A stretch of 6,983 nt of DNA, from contig JBDSLU010000421.1 of assembly GCA_039916225.1 (NCBI GenBank), forward strand, positions 1-6,983, given 5' to 3'. Positions 6,546-6,983 of this stretch are shown one piece after another. The first letter of the stretch is position 1. Each line of letters starts with the position of its first letter. The notes under the pieces are model-generated. The model saw nothing but the letters and a program-made list of their open reading frames with translations, was not told the origin of the DNA and ran no database searches. The stretch comes from JBDSLU01 sp039916225 (GTDB lineage: Bacteria; Acidobacteriota; Vicinamibacteria; Vicinamibacterales; Vicinamibacteraceae). A program made the position numbers and the translations under genes.

Positions 6546-6983
6546 TCAGCCGTGCGTGCCGGTCCGCCGCGTGGCGGTCTTGGGCTGTCGGACCTGGCGC
6601 GTGCTGCGCGTGACCCGCCCGATGGTCCGGGTGACGCTACGCTGGCTGGTGCCGGCGATCCGCTCGAGGGCGACGACGGCCCGGAGCGCTTCGTGGGCCT
6701 GCGCATGCAGGACCTCGCCGGCGGCGGCGCCTTCTTCGGCGTTGGCGGCCGTGTTCTGGGTGACCTGGCCCATCTGGTGCACCGAGGTCGCGACGTGGCC
6801 GAGGCCCTTCACCTGTTCCTTCGTGACGGCGTGGATGCCGCGCAGCGACTCGGTCAGGATGGCGGTGGCACTGGTGATGCCGGCAATCGACGCGCTGACG
6901 TGCTGCACGGAGCCATCGCCCTCGGTCGACCGGGCCATGCTCTCCTCGATCAGCTCGGTGGTGTCGCGCGCGGCCAGGGCCGC
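6546..6983 (-). CDS. Methyl-accepting chemotaxis protein, C-terminal end (5' end outside window)
   Basis: The frame is open from the right window edge to TGA at 6546-6548, giving 145 residues. It begins with ALAARDTTELIEESM, the stretch that follows the conserved hairpin tip of the cytoplasmic signalling domain of chemotaxis receptors. It then runs as heptad-rich coiled coil (GITSATAILTESLRGIHAVT), followed by VHQMGQVTQNTAANAEEGAA, the conserved second methylation-helix region. The protein would relay ligand or internal signals to CheA and CheW; its sensor and membrane parts lie outside the window. An ATG at 6938 is internal, since the upstream codons clearly belong to the family. After ERIAG comes a roughly 30-residue tail rich in Arg, Thr and Lys, ending RRTGTHG. 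There is no NWETF-type CheR/CheB tethering pentapeptide. The broken barrel gene follows 17 bp downstream on the same strand. The family call is firm; receptor class and stimulus cannot be told. Confidence 0.85.
   Translation of the reverse strand, partial: AALAARDTTELIEESMARSTEGDGSVQHVSASIAGITSATAILTESLRGIHAVTKEQVKGLGHVATSVHQMGQVTQNTAANAEEGAAAGEVLHAQAHEALRAVVALERIAGTSQRSVTRTIGRVTRSTRQVRQPKTATRRTGTHG

Noticed and set aside
5755..6613. Three + strand open frames (5755-6024, 5936-6157, 6158-6613)
   Set aside because: They are antisense to the barrel-like segments, show Val/Ala/Arg-rich shadow composition, and have no supporting ribosome binding site.
5585..6706. A single 373-residue - strand protein
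   Set aside because: Only two stretches of this frame look like protein (about 6460-6182 and 6094-5960). Its ends overlap the chemotaxis gene and the terminator in phases that give low-complexity sequence. It is better explained as one frame of the broken barrel gene.
1..6983. Defence system, CRISPR array, mobile element or biosynthetic system
   Set aside because: No regularly spaced repeats, transposase or integrase, terminal repeats, nuclease or toxin-antitoxin motifs were seen. All sizeable coding stretches are explained by five ordinary families.

Overview
The sequence is strongly GC-rich. It carries a large Oar-like TonB-dependent receptor with a carboxypeptidase-regulatory-like N-terminus, a secreted esterase-fold protein, and a porin-like protein of a kind I associate with Acidobacteriota. 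The best guess is therefore a chromosomal segment of an acidobacterium, possibly of the Vicinamibacteria type. This is inferred from gene style only, since no rRNA or other marker is present.

Layout. The left 5.6 kb is on the + strand. It holds the C-terminal part of an M14-type zinc carboxypeptidase (3-719, cut by the window edge), a secreted putative esterase of the alpha/beta-hydrolase fold (755-2485, 35 bp downstream and probably co-transcribed), a 142 bp spacer with two small hairpins, and a complete 986-residue TonB-dependent outer-membrane receptor (2628-5588). The right 1.4 kb is on the - strand. It holds the C-terminal end of a methyl-accepting chemotaxis protein (6546-6983, cut by the window edge) and, 17 bp after it, a broken outer-membrane barrel gene (5692-6528). 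The two sides converge on a 103 bp spacer containing a perfect 10 bp inverted repeat followed by five T residues, a likely terminator for the receptor gene.

How the genes might work together. The M14 peptidase and the esterase could release amino acids or de-esterified small molecules outside the cytoplasm, and the receptor could import a ligand. This scavenging role is an inference from adjacency; the sequence does not reveal a substrate. The chemotaxis receptor and the broken barrel gene appear to form a separate unit on the opposite strand.

Most notable points. The barrel gene can be read only by changing frame four times within 840 bp, and it seems to have lost an internal segment, while the neighbouring genes read cleanly. 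The receptor also carries a near-perfect EF-hand/dockerin-type calcium loop in its barrel region. I see no CRISPR array, tRNA, rRNA, insertion sequence or integrase, and nothing that amounts to a clearly new multi-gene system.
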